Shown here in pieces: positions 15,244-22,860 of a DNA stretch of 23,658 nt. The notes under the pieces were generated by a model that worked only from the letters and a program-made list of their open reading frames with translations, made no database searches and was not told the DNA's origin. The position numbers and the translations under genes were made by a program. Each line of letters begins with the position of its first letter. Position 1 is the first letter of the stretch. This stretch comes from JAADHU01 sp964446495 (GTDB taxonomy: Bacteria > Pseudomonadota > Gammaproteobacteria > Steroidobacterales > Woeseiaceae), in NCBI GenBank assembly GCA_964446495.1, contig CAYUOY010000051.1:1-23658 (forward strand), in the 5' to 3' direction.

Positions 15244-17663
15244 AAATCGACGCGGTAGTTATCCGGGATGCTGAAAGTGAACGCCGGTTAACGCTGAGTG
15301 AATTACCGATCCGTTTGGGAACCGGTAGTGATTGCGAAGTTCGATTGCCGGGGCCCGGCAGTCAGGCGGTGGCCTTGCTCGATGCGCTCGATGGCCAGCC
15401 GTTTCTGCAGCCTGTCGGCCGTGGTGGCGTGGCGTCCGTAAACGGTGAGCCGCTGACTGCATCGCGGCGTCTTCACGATGGAGACGAGCTGGCTTATTTC
15501 GGCACCAGGGTAATAGTCACGGCCGCTGCCGAGACATTGATTCTCGAGGTACGCCTCGAAGACAGCGCCTATATCACCAAGCCCCCGGAGCTACCCAGTG
15601 AGCGCCCGCTGGAGGAAGAGACTATCGCGCCGACGGCATTCCAGCGTGCCGCCAAAGTATCGGCCACGGATAAAAAGCCGCACGGATACCGATGGCAGGC
15701 AGCAGTGGCTGCGGCGATTGCTGTGCTTGCGATACTTTCTTTCCTCTTGTTTACGGCGAAATCCATTCGATTCGAGGTTCGACCCGTTGCGGCAGACACA
15801 CTGAAAGTCAGCGGTGGCTGGTTCCGTTTATCACTTGCTGATCGCTTACTGTTGCGGGAGGGGAGTTATACCGTTCACGTCGCGGCGGACGGTTACTACG
15901 ATATTGATCAGAGCTTCCGTGTTGACGAGACACCGAGTCGGACCATACTGGTCGAACTGCGCAAACTGCCGGGGTTTCTTACCATAGTCACCAGCCCCGC
16001 GACGGATGCACTGGTCACGGTCGACGATGCCACGGTGGGGCAAGCCCCCTTTGGTCCGATCGAGCTTGAACCTGGAACACACTCCATTACCGTTAACGCG
16101 GAGCGATACCTGCCATTTGCAGACAATCTGGTCGTACCAGGACTGGGTCACAGGCAGGTTGTGGAGGTACAGTTGGTGCCGAGGTGGGCCAATATCGATA
16201 TCTCGTCCAATCCGTCCGGCGCCACTGTCCGGGAAGGGAAAACGGACCTGGGCACGACGCCGCTGCAAGTCGAGCTGAGTGAGGGATCGCATGACCTTAC
16301 GATCGTTCATGACGGATTCAGCCCCTGGGACGGGGTGATCGAGGTTAGAGCCAATGAGGATCAGAGTTTGCCGCTCGTCGAGCTACTGCCGGCAAATGCA
16401 CGTTTAACGGTAAATTCAATTCCCCGGGGCGCGAACGTTACCGTAAATGGGCGTTATCGTGGCCAGTCTCCGCTAAAACTCGATCTATCACCAGGAATTG
16501 ACTATCGCATCGGATTGTCCAAAGCGGGCTACGGAGCCACCGAACGACAGGTTCGCCTGCGCGCGGCGGCGTCTGAGTCGATAACGGTCGACCTGTCAGC
16601 TCGTGTCGGAAAACTGACGGTGGCAGCATCGCCAGCGGATGCCCTGATCGTGATCGATGGGCGTGAACGCGGTAGTGGGACGCTGACCTTCAATCTGTCT
16701 TCGGCGCCGCATGTGCTTGAAGTGCGCAAGAGCGGCTACGAGTCGTTCAAACGCAGTGTCACACCCAGACCGGGATATCCACAATCCATACAAGTAACGT
16801 TGCTGAGTGACGAAGAGGCTCGCCTGCGCAGTGTTTCGTCGACGATGACCAACTCGACCGGACAAGTCTTGCGCCGCGTGGAACCGGGCACTTTTACCAT
16901 GGGAGCATCACGGCGTGAGCAGGGACGGCGCGCGAATGAAGTGCTGTTCCTGGTTGAACTGACCAAGCCGTTTTTCATCGGCGCAAAAGAAGTTACCAAC
17001 AGAGAGTTCCTGCGCTTTCAACGAAATCACGTTTCGGATGTCGGCGTTCATGCATCGCTGGCGGCGAATACGAATCCGGTAGTGAACGTAAGCTGGTCTG
17101 AGGCGGTCGAATATTGCAACTGGCTGAGCGCCGAAGAAGGATTGACGCCGGCTTATGAGAAGCGCTTCGAGAAATGGGAAACGGTGGTGCCAACGCCAAA
17201 TGGTTATCGATTGCCGACAGAAGCAGAATGGGTTTGGGCGATTCGATATCAGGGTCGCCGGAATGCGCCCATGTTTCCGTGGGGTAAAAGTCTGCCGCCG
17301 CGAAGAGACAGTGGCAACTATGCGGGAAACTCGGCGCGCGACCTGGTGCCCTCCGTATTGCCGGGTTATGACGACGGTTTCGCCTCGACAGCACCGGTCG
17401 GATCGTTTGCAGCCAATGCGCTTGGCATCTATGACGGCAGCGGCAACGTTGCCGAATGGATCCAAGATTACTATACGGTGCCGAAACCTGGACAAACAGA
17501 GGCCGTAAAGGATCCAACGGGACCCAGTCGTGGCACTCAGCGCGTTATTCGTGGTTCTAGCTGGCGGCATGCCGGGATCACGGAACTCAGGAGCAGTTAT
17601 CGCGATTTTGGGACCGCCGGGCGTGTCGATGTTGGTTTTCGCATTGCGCGTAACGCAAAATAG
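15240..17663 (+). CDS. FHA-like / transmembrane / PEGA x4 / SUMF1-like fusion protein
   Basis: An 807-residue protein whose TTG start overlaps the kinase stop (TTGA at 15240-15243). Residues 1-100 look like a degenerate FHA fold (IRLGTGSDCEVRLPGPGS, then VNGEPL and LHDGDELAYFG), a phospho-reader for the cytoplasmic side. TM is at about 151-173, followed by a beta domain and four PEGA-type repeats at about 246-313, 316-382, 386-452 and 457-522, recognisable by SSNPSGATV-type and GTTPLQVELSEGSH-type motifs. Residues 546-805 form a formylglycine-generating-enzyme-like (SUMF1) domain: GTFTMGA, EVTNREF, NPVVNVSW, YRLPTEAEW, GSGNVAEW, RVIRGSSW, VGFRIAR. The two copper-binding Cys of true FGE are absent (the only Cys is 626), so sulfatase activation is unlikely; a structural or ligand-binding role is more plausible. 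Confidence 0.87.
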   Translation: MKIDAVVIRDAESERRLTLSELPIRLGTGSDCEVRLPGPGSQAVALLDALDGQPFLQPVGRGGVASVNGEPLTASRRLHDGDELAYFGTRVIVTAAAETLILEVRLEDSAYITKPPELPSERPLEEETIAPTAFQRAAKVSATDKKPHGYRWQAAVAAAIAVLAILSFLLFTAKSIRFEVRPVAADTLKVSGGWFRLSLADRLLLREGSYTVHVAADGYYDIDQSFRVDETPSRTILVELRKLPGFLTIVTSPATDALVTVDDATVGQAPFGPIELEPGTHSITVNAERYLPFADNLVVPGLGHRQVVEVQLVPRWANIDISSNPSGATVREGKTDLGTTPLQVELSEGSHDLTIVHDGFSPWDGVIEVRANEDQSLPLVELLPANARLTVNSIPRGANVTVNGRYRGQSPLKLDLSPGIDYRIGLSKAGYGATERQVRLRAAASESITVDLSARVGKLTVAASPADALIVIDGRERGSGTLTFNLSSAPHVLEVRKSGYESFKRSVTPRPGYPQSIQVTLLSDEEARLRSVSSTMTNSTGQVLRRVEPGTFTMGASRREQGRRANEVLFLVELTKPFFIGAKEVTNREFLRFQRNHVSDVGVHASLAANTNPVVNVSWSEAVEYCNWLSAEEGLTPAYEKRFEKWETVVPTPNGYRLPTEAEWVWAIRYQGRRNAPMFPWGKSLPPRRDSGNYAGNSARDLVPSVLPGYDDGFASTAPVGSFAANALGIYDGSGNVAEWIQDYYTVPKPGQTEAVKDPTGPSRGTQRVIRGSSWRHAGITELRSSYRDFGTAGRVDVGFRIARNAK

Positions 17664-17709
17664 TGTCACTTTTTCGACAAATCACGGTCCAATCCGGTGT
17701 GGACGCCCT

Positions 17710-18039
17710 ATGCGCTATTATATTTATCTGACCATCGCTTTTTCCGCCCTGTTCCTGGCAGCGCCGTTGATAGCGCAAGAGGAAACCGCGACAGCACCGA
17801 AAAACGTTGGCGATGAGGCAGATACTGCGCCTGAGTCGGTAGTGCCGGGGGCCGACGAAGAGTCCGAACAGCCTGACGAACCTGACGAGCCCATGGAGCC
17901 GGAAGAAGAGCCGATTGACCTCGACAACCCGGAGGATGCTGATCTTGATGAGCAGAGCTACGAAGCCGAGGACGATGATTTCGTGCCAACGCAGGAAATT
18001 CCTGCCGATACACCCATCCCTTTTCCAAGTAATATCTAG
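17710..18039 (+). CDS. Small secreted acidic protein
   Basis: A 109-residue protein starting at ATG 17710, which gives a clean signal peptide (MRYYIYLTIAFSALFLAAPLIA, cleavage before QEE). The frame is open upstream to 17530, but that part overlaps the preceding gene. The mature part is low-complexity and strongly acidic (Asp, Glu and Pro-rich: EQPDEPDEPMEPEEEPIDLD), ending PIPFPSNI, with no Cys. Such tracts can bind divalent cations or basic partners and are probably unfolded alone. It lies 46 bp after the SUMF1-like gene and before the MITE-like insertion. Whether it is essential to the block is unknown; the signal peptide and the location are the main support for its being real. Confidence 0.6.
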   Translation: MRYYIYLTIAFSALFLAAPLIAQEETATAPKNVGDEADTAPESVVPGADEESEQPDEPDEPMEPEEEPIDLDNPEDADLDEQSYEAEDDDFVPTQEIPADTPIPFPSNI

Positions 18040-18042
18040 TTA

Positions 18043-18204
18043 GGAAACCTCTGATCAATTCTGAAGTCGCATCTTACGTTTCAAAACGCCCGGCTTCGGC
18101 GTTGCGAATCTTCGCAATGGCTAGCTGTTACGGGCGATCCGCGCCTTGAATCTGAACATTTTGAAACACGATCTGCTTCGCCCGGAATTAATCAGAGGTT
18201 CCCC
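18043..18204. mobile_element. MITE-like element with terminal inverted repeats
   Basis: The ends are inverted repeats: GGAAACCTCTGATCAATTC at 18043-18061 against GGAACCTCTGATTAATTC read from the minus strand at 18202-18185. Complementarity continues inward with gaps (GAAG...CGTTTCAAAACG on the left, GAAG...GTGTTTCAAAATG on the right). At about 160 bp with no coding capacity, it fits a non-autonomous mobile element. I found no certain target-site duplication. It lies in the 209-bp gap between two genes of the block and could affect read-through. Confidence 0.65.
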
Positions 18205-18248
18205 AGGATTATTGCCATCTTAATAGCTAACTTTCCGAGACGTACGCG

Positions 18249-19049
18249 ATGAAAAAAAAGAACATTCCCGTCGAATTCGTTTTCCAGCTATTCGCACTGA
18301 TTATCGCTGTCATTGTCGTGCACGCGTTTTATGTGTCAGTGGTGAGGCCCAATGCCGCGGAGGTCATCGCCGCGCAGGCGATCGAGTCAGAGCAGAATCC
18401 GGGTTACGTAAAGGAACGATCTACCTGGGTGCTCATCAAGGACCTGGAGCAGGAAGCGTGTTTCGTACTCATGTTCTGGGCGCTGGCGATCATGGGCTTC
18501 AAAACGGTTTCGCTGCTCGAGGAACGAAAATTGCTTGATGTTGATCTCGTTTCTATCGCCGAGGGGATGCGAATATTGCCAGAGGATACGCGCGAGTTCG
18601 CTCGTCAGGTGCAGGCATTGTCCGAAAAACAGCGCCAGATGGTGTTGCCGCGGGCCTTGCTGACTGCCCTGCAACGGTTCAGCACCACCCGCAGCTTGCT
18701 GGATGTATCCAACAGCACTCACCTCATTTTCGAATCGGAAGCCGATCGGCTGGAATCCGAGTTATCGATGATTCGCTATATTTCCTGGGCAATTCCATCC
18801 ATCGGGTTTATCGGCACGGTACGCGGTATCGGTGAAGCGCTGGGACAGGCTGACCTTGCCGTGCAGGGCGACATCAGCGGAGTGACGGCCAGTCTGGGAC
18901 TGGCCTTCAACTCAACCTTTACGGCGTTGCTGATCAGCATTTTTCTGATGTTCCTGGTGCATCAATTGCAACTGCTGCAGGAACGACTGGTGTTCGATAG
19001 CGAGAATTACACCAACGACAAGTTGATCCGACACATGAAGTCCGATTAG
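18249..19049 (+). CDS. MotA/TolQ/ExbB-family proton-channel-like inner-membrane protein
   Basis: A 266-residue polytopic protein. Hydrophobic segments are at about 10-31, 71-88, 177-198 and 213-238. The last two carry the family signature: AIPSIGFIGTVRGIGEAL at 181-198, then GVTASLGLAFNSTFTALLISIFLMFLVHQ at 211-239, equivalent to the G-T-V-x-G-I and A-L-x-T-T-xx-G-L regions of ExbB/TolQ. A cytoplasmic domain of about 85 residues lies between TM2 and TM3. Family members form pentameric channels coupling proton flow to mechanical work by an ExbD/TolR/MotB partner. No classical ExbD follows; instead two single-TM VWA proteins with an ExbD-like Asp do. ATG follows the MITE by 44 bp, and the next gene starts 24 bp after the stop. 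Confidence 0.83.
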   Translation: MKKKNIPVEFVFQLFALIIAVIVVHAFYVSVVRPNAAEVIAAQAIESEQNPGYVKERSTWVLIKDLEQEACFVLMFWALAIMGFKTVSLLEERKLLDVDLVSIAEGMRILPEDTREFARQVQALSEKQRQMVLPRALLTALQRFSTTRSLLDVSNSTHLIFESEADRLESELSMIRYISWAIPSIGFIGTVRGIGEALGQADLAVQGDISGVTASLGLAFNSTFTALLISIFLMFLVHQLQLLQERLVFDSENYTNDKLIRHMKSD

Positions 19050-19073
19050 TCGGATCATTAGCGAGTTGCCGCC

Positions 19074-20444
19074 GTGTCACTACTAGCCGCTCACCTGAAT
19101 GACGCCGGGATTACGCTGCTCAACGAGCAGGGAATTATCTACCGGGAACCTGGCTTTGCGTTGTTGGAGGATGATCAGCTAACGACCGGTAACGCCGCGT
19201 TTTTCAGGGCGCGCATCAATCCACGCGGCATTCAACACCAATTTTGGTCCGAGCTGGAGTCTACGCCATTTGTCGATCGACGCTTCAGTCATCTGAGTGC
19301 GGCAGACCTGGTGAGCCGGCAACTTGAGCAGATGTGTGGTGCTGTAGATGCGGCGGACCGAAAGCTGGTAGTGGCGGTGCCAGCCTACATGGAGACCAGC
19401 AATCTGGGGTTGTTTCTGGGCATTGCGGGCGAACTGGACATCGCCCTCGTGACGCTTGTCGACGCGGCCGTCGCGGCCACACGGCGTGAGTACAAGGGCG
19501 CAGTGCCTGTACATGTCGATATCAGCCTGCACGGCACGACCTTGTCGCGAGTGGCGCAGGACGGTATGGCGCAGGTTGCTCAGACTGAGGTGCTGCGGGG
19601 ATGCGGTGTCAATGCGCTGTACAACGCGTGGATCAAAGTTGTGGCCGAGACATTCGTGCAGCAATCGCGCTTCGATCCGCTGCATACGGCGGAGACTGAG
19701 CAGCTCCTGTTGAACAAACTGGGGAGTTGGCTGACGCAGGCAGCAAGCAATGACAGTGTCGAACTCGAACTGGAAAATGCCGGCATTGTTCACCATGCTA
19801 AAATCGAGTCACTTGGTCTGATTGCCGCCGCCGCGCCGTTTTACCAGCAGATCGTCAGCCAGTTGCGAGCCATATACCGTGCCGGTGAAGTGCCCGCGAT
19901 CCAGATTACCGACCGGGTTGCACGGCTTCCAGGACTCGCGGATATGCTCAAAGCCCGCGTAGGGGGCGAAGTTTTTGCGCTCGAGCCTGGCGCCACCGCG
20001 CGCGGAGCGCTGGCGCGGTGTCGCGAACAGCAGAGCTCGGGTTCGGCGGTTAGCCTGCTGCGTCAACTACCGTGGGACCAGTCGGTGTATTCAGTCGAAG
20101 AGGCCGAGGTGACGTCTGCCGCTGGCAGTGCGCCTACGCATCTTCTGCACAATCATGTCGCGCATGCGATTGATGAATCTCCGTTAGTGATTGGTTCGCA
20201 GGTTCCGGAGTCGGATCGATCCGTGCCCCTGGACAACAGCATGTCGGGGGTATCACGTCGCCATTGTTCGTTAACGCGGGTGAATGGCCAGTGCGTCCTG
20301 GAAGACCATAGTCGTTATGGCACCTTCGTGAACGGCCATCGAATTAGCGGGTCTACCGTATTGCAGGTGGGTGATTCACTGCGAACAGGCTCTCCCGGCT
20401 ATGAATTTCAATTGATTACGACGGACGCAACGCATGGCGCGTAA
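19074..20444 (+). CDS. FHA-domain protein with a possible actin/Hsp70-like N-terminal region
   Basis: A 456-residue soluble protein with GTG start 19074. The C-terminal FHA domain (about 365-450) is well supported: SRRH at 394-397, YGTFVNG at 415-421, and LQVGDSLRTG; the first conserved Gly-Arg is altered (VIGSQ). This recognises phosphothreonine peptides. The N-terminal 350 residues have the alternating beta/alpha pattern of the actin/Hsp70 ATPase fold: AAHLNDAGITLLNEQG at the start, KLVVAVPAYM at 97-106, ALVTLVDAAVAAT near 124-136, and VPVHVDISLHGTTLSRV at 144-160, resembling the phosphate-1 and phosphate-2 strands. The usual nucleotide-binding Asp/Gly motifs are not crisp, so it may not hydrolyse ATP. 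It overlaps the next gene by 11 bp and probably links kinase signals to the channel/VWA complex. Confidence 0.8.
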   Translation: MSLLAAHLNDAGITLLNEQGIIYREPGFALLEDDQLTTGNAAFFRARINPRGIQHQFWSELESTPFVDRRFSHLSAADLVSRQLEQMCGAVDAADRKLVVAVPAYMETSNLGLFLGIAGELDIALVTLVDAAVAATRREYKGAVPVHVDISLHGTTLSRVAQDGMAQVAQTEVLRGCGVNALYNAWIKVVAETFVQQSRFDPLHTAETEQLLLNKLGSWLTQAASNDSVELELENAGIVHHAKIESLGLIAAAAPFYQQIVSQLRAIYRAGEVPAIQITDRVARLPGLADMLKARVGGEVFALEPGATARGALARCREQQSSGSAVSLLRQLPWDQSVYSVEEAEVTSAAGSAPTHLLHNHVAHAIDESPLVIGSQVPESDRSVPLDNSMSGVSRRHCSLTRVNGQCVLEDHSRYGTFVNGHRISGSTVLQVGDSLRTGSPGYEFQLITTDATHGA

Positions 20445-21528
20445 ACGCCGCAAAATGGAAATCTTCACCATGTCGTTTCTCGACTGCATGAGTTGTGGTT
20501 TCGGTGCGGTTATTTTGCTGTTCATGATTATCAACTCACAAATAGTCCGGGATTCCGAGTCGCCGCCAAATGACCTGACCGGAGAAACAACCCGACTCGA
20601 GTTTGAAATACTCAATCAACGCAAAAACCTGGTCCTTGCAGCCAACACCATCGAAGATCTGGAGGACGAGGAAGCGCGCGCATCGGATGCGATCGCGCAA
20701 ATTATTGCATTGATCGCGAAGATCAGGGCTGAGCTCGAAGAAGTGGATGAAGAGACACTGGCTAAAGTCGAGCGGGTCGAAAAATTAAAATCCGACATTG
20801 AACGACTGGAAGAAGAACGAAAACGCCTGCTCGCGGCGGAGAAAAAACTCGAAACCGGAAAACAGGTGAGAGAATTTACCGGCGAAGGCGATCGACAGTA
20901 CCTCACCGGCCTGAAGGTCGGAGGTGATCGCATACTGGTTCTGGTTGACACGTCAGCAAGCATGCTGGATCGTAAGATCGTCAATATAATCCGACGCAGG
21001 AATATGTCACGGGGGGTGAAGCTGCGATCCGTCAAATGGCGCCAGGCCGTGTCCAGTGTCGACTGGTTATCGGCGCAATTCCCGGAAACCAGCAAATTCC
21101 AGATTTATACCTTCAACACCGAAGCCAAACCGGTCCTGAAAGGAAGCGAAGGTGTGTGGCTCGAGGTCGGCGATGGCAAGCAGTTGGATGAAGCGATCAG
21201 AATTCTTCGTCGTACGGTGCCGGAGAATGGCACCAACATCTACGACGCATTTTCGGTGATCAACAAGCTGGTGCCAAAGCCGGATAACGTCATCCTGTTG
21301 GTCGATAGTTTGCCGACGATGAATACGCCAACCGCCAAGCGGGGTATGGTAACCGGTCAGGAACGCCTGCGTTTTCACTACGAGGCAGAGGCACTGATTC
21401 CGGCGGGTGTGCCGGTGAACATTCTGTTGTATCCCATGGAAGGAGACTACGAAGCCTCCATCGCCTACTGGCTACTTGCCTATCGTACGGGCGGCTCTTT
21501 CATGAGCGTCAGCAAAGACTGGCCGTGA
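20434..21528 (+). CDS. Single-TM, coiled-coil, VWA-domain protein (first paralogue)
   Basis: A 364-residue protein. After a basic start (MARKRRKMEIF) comes a membrane helix at about 15-36 with the motif FLDCMSCGFGAVILLFM, in which Asp17 sits where ExbD/TolR have their essential Asp (F-x-D-V-M). A strongly charged coiled coil fills about 50-145 (Glu/Lys/Arg-rich heptads). The von Willebrand factor A domain spans about 165-364, with MIDAS residues DTSAS at 172-176, a later NGTNIYDAF Thr, and LLVDS strand end. VWA domains bind metal and mediate protein assembly. The paralogue 12 bp downstream shares the same layout. Its start lies inside the end of the FHA gene, so translation is coupled. I infer that it is the moving partner of the ExbB-like channel; this is not proven. 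Confidence 0.85.
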   Translation: MARKRRKMEIFTMSFLDCMSCGFGAVILLFMIINSQIVRDSESPPNDLTGETTRLEFEILNQRKNLVLAANTIEDLEDEEARASDAIAQIIALIAKIRAELEEVDEETLAKVERVEKLKSDIERLEEERKRLLAAEKKLETGKQVREFTGEGDRQYLTGLKVGGDRILVLVDTSASMLDRKIVNIIRRRNMSRGVKLRSVKWRQAVSSVDWLSAQFPETSKFQIYTFNTEAKPVLKGSEGVWLEVGDGKQLDEAIRILRRTVPENGTNIYDAFSVINKLVPKPDNVILLVDSLPTMNTPTAKRGMVTGQERLRFHYEAEALIPAGVPVNILLYPMEGDYEASIAYWLLAYRTGGSFMSVSKDWP

Positions 21529-21540
21529 GTTGACCGGGCG

Positions 21541-22536
21541 ATGAAAAGAAGAAGCAGAGAAGTCGAAGCGTTTAGCCTGGCATTTCTGGATGTTATTTCC
21601 TGTGGTTTCGGTGCCATCATTTTGTTGCTGGTGCTCAGCAAGGTTTATGACCCTACCGTGGTCGAGAAAACAGAGGAAGATCTTCGTCAACTGATCGCGC
21701 TCTTGCAGGAAGAGCTCTTTGAAATCCAGGGCCAGTCCGAGGTTGTGATGCGGGATCTCAAAACGGTCCGCCTGGAAACGACCGATACCAAAATGACATT
21801 GGCGAAACTGCAGCGCGAGCTCAATACCGTGCAAGGACAGTTCGATCTGTTATCGTCGGAGGCACCCGAGTTGGCTGTCGATGAAGGTGAACTCCGCGCC
21901 GCCCGACAACGTCTTAGCGATGAGATGCGCCGGCTTCGCCCGAATTTTCGACGCGCTCCTGATGACTCTATCGGCGGAATTCCGGTTGATAGCGAATACA
22001 TTATTTTCGTCATCGATACGTCCGGCAGCATGCAGGCAAAATGGGGTCTCGTCGAACGCAAACTCGGTGAAGTCCTGAACGTCTATCCGACCGTCAAGGG
22101 CCTGCAGATCATGAACGACAACGGTAGTTTTATGTTCGCTGAATACGGTCGAAACTGGATTCCTGACACGCCGCAGATGCGACAGGCCATTCGCAATCGT
22201 ATGCGTCAGTGGGCACCGTTCAGCGACAGCAACCCTTCTGACGGCATTGCCTATGCCATCCAGACCTTCTGGGCGCCCGGTAAGAAAATCAGTGTCTATG
22301 TTTTTGGCGACGAGTTTCAGGGCGGCTCGATGGAGGCAACCCTGCGGGAAATCGATGCTATCAATATCGAGGATGGGGAAGGGAACCGTTTGGTGCGGAT
22401 ACATGCTATCGGATTTCCGTATAACTTTGGTGGCAGTAACATTCCCAAGAGTGCGCAGCGGTTTGCCGGCTTGATGCGGTTGATGTGTGAGCGTAATGGG
22501 GGGACGTTTGTCGCCCTTACTGATCGGGGGCGGTGA
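21541..22536 (+). CDS. Single-TM, coiled-coil, VWA-domain protein (second paralogue)
   Basis: A 331-residue protein with the same order of parts: basic N-terminus (MKRRSREVEAF), membrane helix with FLDVISCGFGAIILLLVL (Asp17, same position), coiled coil at about 40-135, and VWA domain at about 150-331. MIDAS is DTSGS at 159-163; the second-site Thr appears to be Ser (NPSDGIAYAI). The Asp, the SCGFGA core and the basic leader are shared with the upstream paralogue, while the VWA domains are clearly divergent, which fits a heteromeric pair over a recent duplication. The final segment (LMCERNGGTFVAL) is a typical VWA end. It is the last gene of the block; a long hairpin follows 30 bp downstream. 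Confidence 0.85.
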   Translation: MKRRSREVEAFSLAFLDVISCGFGAIILLLVLSKVYDPTVVEKTEEDLRQLIALLQEELFEIQGQSEVVMRDLKTVRLETTDTKMTLAKLQRELNTVQGQFDLLSSEAPELAVDEGELRAARQRLSDEMRRLRPNFRRAPDDSIGGIPVDSEYIIFVIDTSGSMQAKWGLVERKLGEVLNVYPTVKGLQIMNDNGSFMFAEYGRNWIPDTPQMRQAIRNRMRQWAPFSDSNPSDGIAYAIQTFWAPGKKISVYVFGDEFQGGSMEATLREIDAINIEDGEGNRLVRIHAIGFPYNFGGSNIPKSAQRFAGLMRLMCERNGGTFVALTDRGR

Positions 22537-22860
22537 GTTTTGGGGTGATTCTATTGGGGTTTGTGGTCGTCAGGAGCCGCGCGGTGAGGCCTGTCCGAAC
22601 TCGGACTGCCTTTTACTCCTTCGGACAGGCCTCACCGCGCGGCTCCTGACGAGTTCTCGATTCGGGGCCAGAATTAATCGGGGGCGGGCGCAGCAGCTCC
22701 TGCCTGATGGTTCCACGCGGCACGCTATGGCTGCCTTTTTTCGCCATAATTGATCGCTTTGCCGGCATATTTGTGCCCTCGGCCGGTCCCTATTTCTGCG
22801 TTTAATTGATTCCAACGAGAGGCCACATGGGTGGTCATTTTTTCATCGGAGGAAGTCAGT
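22537..22860. other. Intergenic region between the VWA block and the PdsO-like gene
   Basis: It contains the long hairpin at 22567-22652 and then about 200 bp without a credible gene. The only clear signal near its right end is CGGAGGA, the ribosome site of the next gene. A promoter for the PdsO-like gene should lie between 22653 and about 22830, but I see no clear pair of elements. Confidence 0.5.
22567..22652. repeat. Long perfect hairpin (33-bp stem), possible terminator or REP-like element
   Basis: 22567-22599 (beginning TCGTCAGGAGCCGCGCGG) is complementary to 22620-22652, with a 20-nt loop containing TCGGACTGCCTTTTACTC. An alternative small hairpin inside is GTCCGA-AC-TCGGAC. It ends the VWA block and may terminate its transcript from either side. 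Its loop resembles that of the hairpin at 9826-9912. Confidence 0.85.

Noticed and set aside
15240..17663. Sulfatase-activating formylglycine-generating enzyme
   Set aside because: The required active-site cysteines are absent, and no sulfatase gene is nearby.
16908..17669. 253-codon minus-strand open frame
   Set aside because: It is antisense to the SUMF1-like domain, whose motifs are clear on the plus strand; the antisense translation resembles no family.
4828..22536. A classical TerY-P triad (VWA, PP2C, zinc-ribbon kinase)
   Set aside because: The kinase/PP2C pair is separated from the VWA genes by the cpx-like locus, and the VWA proteins have TM and coiled-coil parts unlike TerY.
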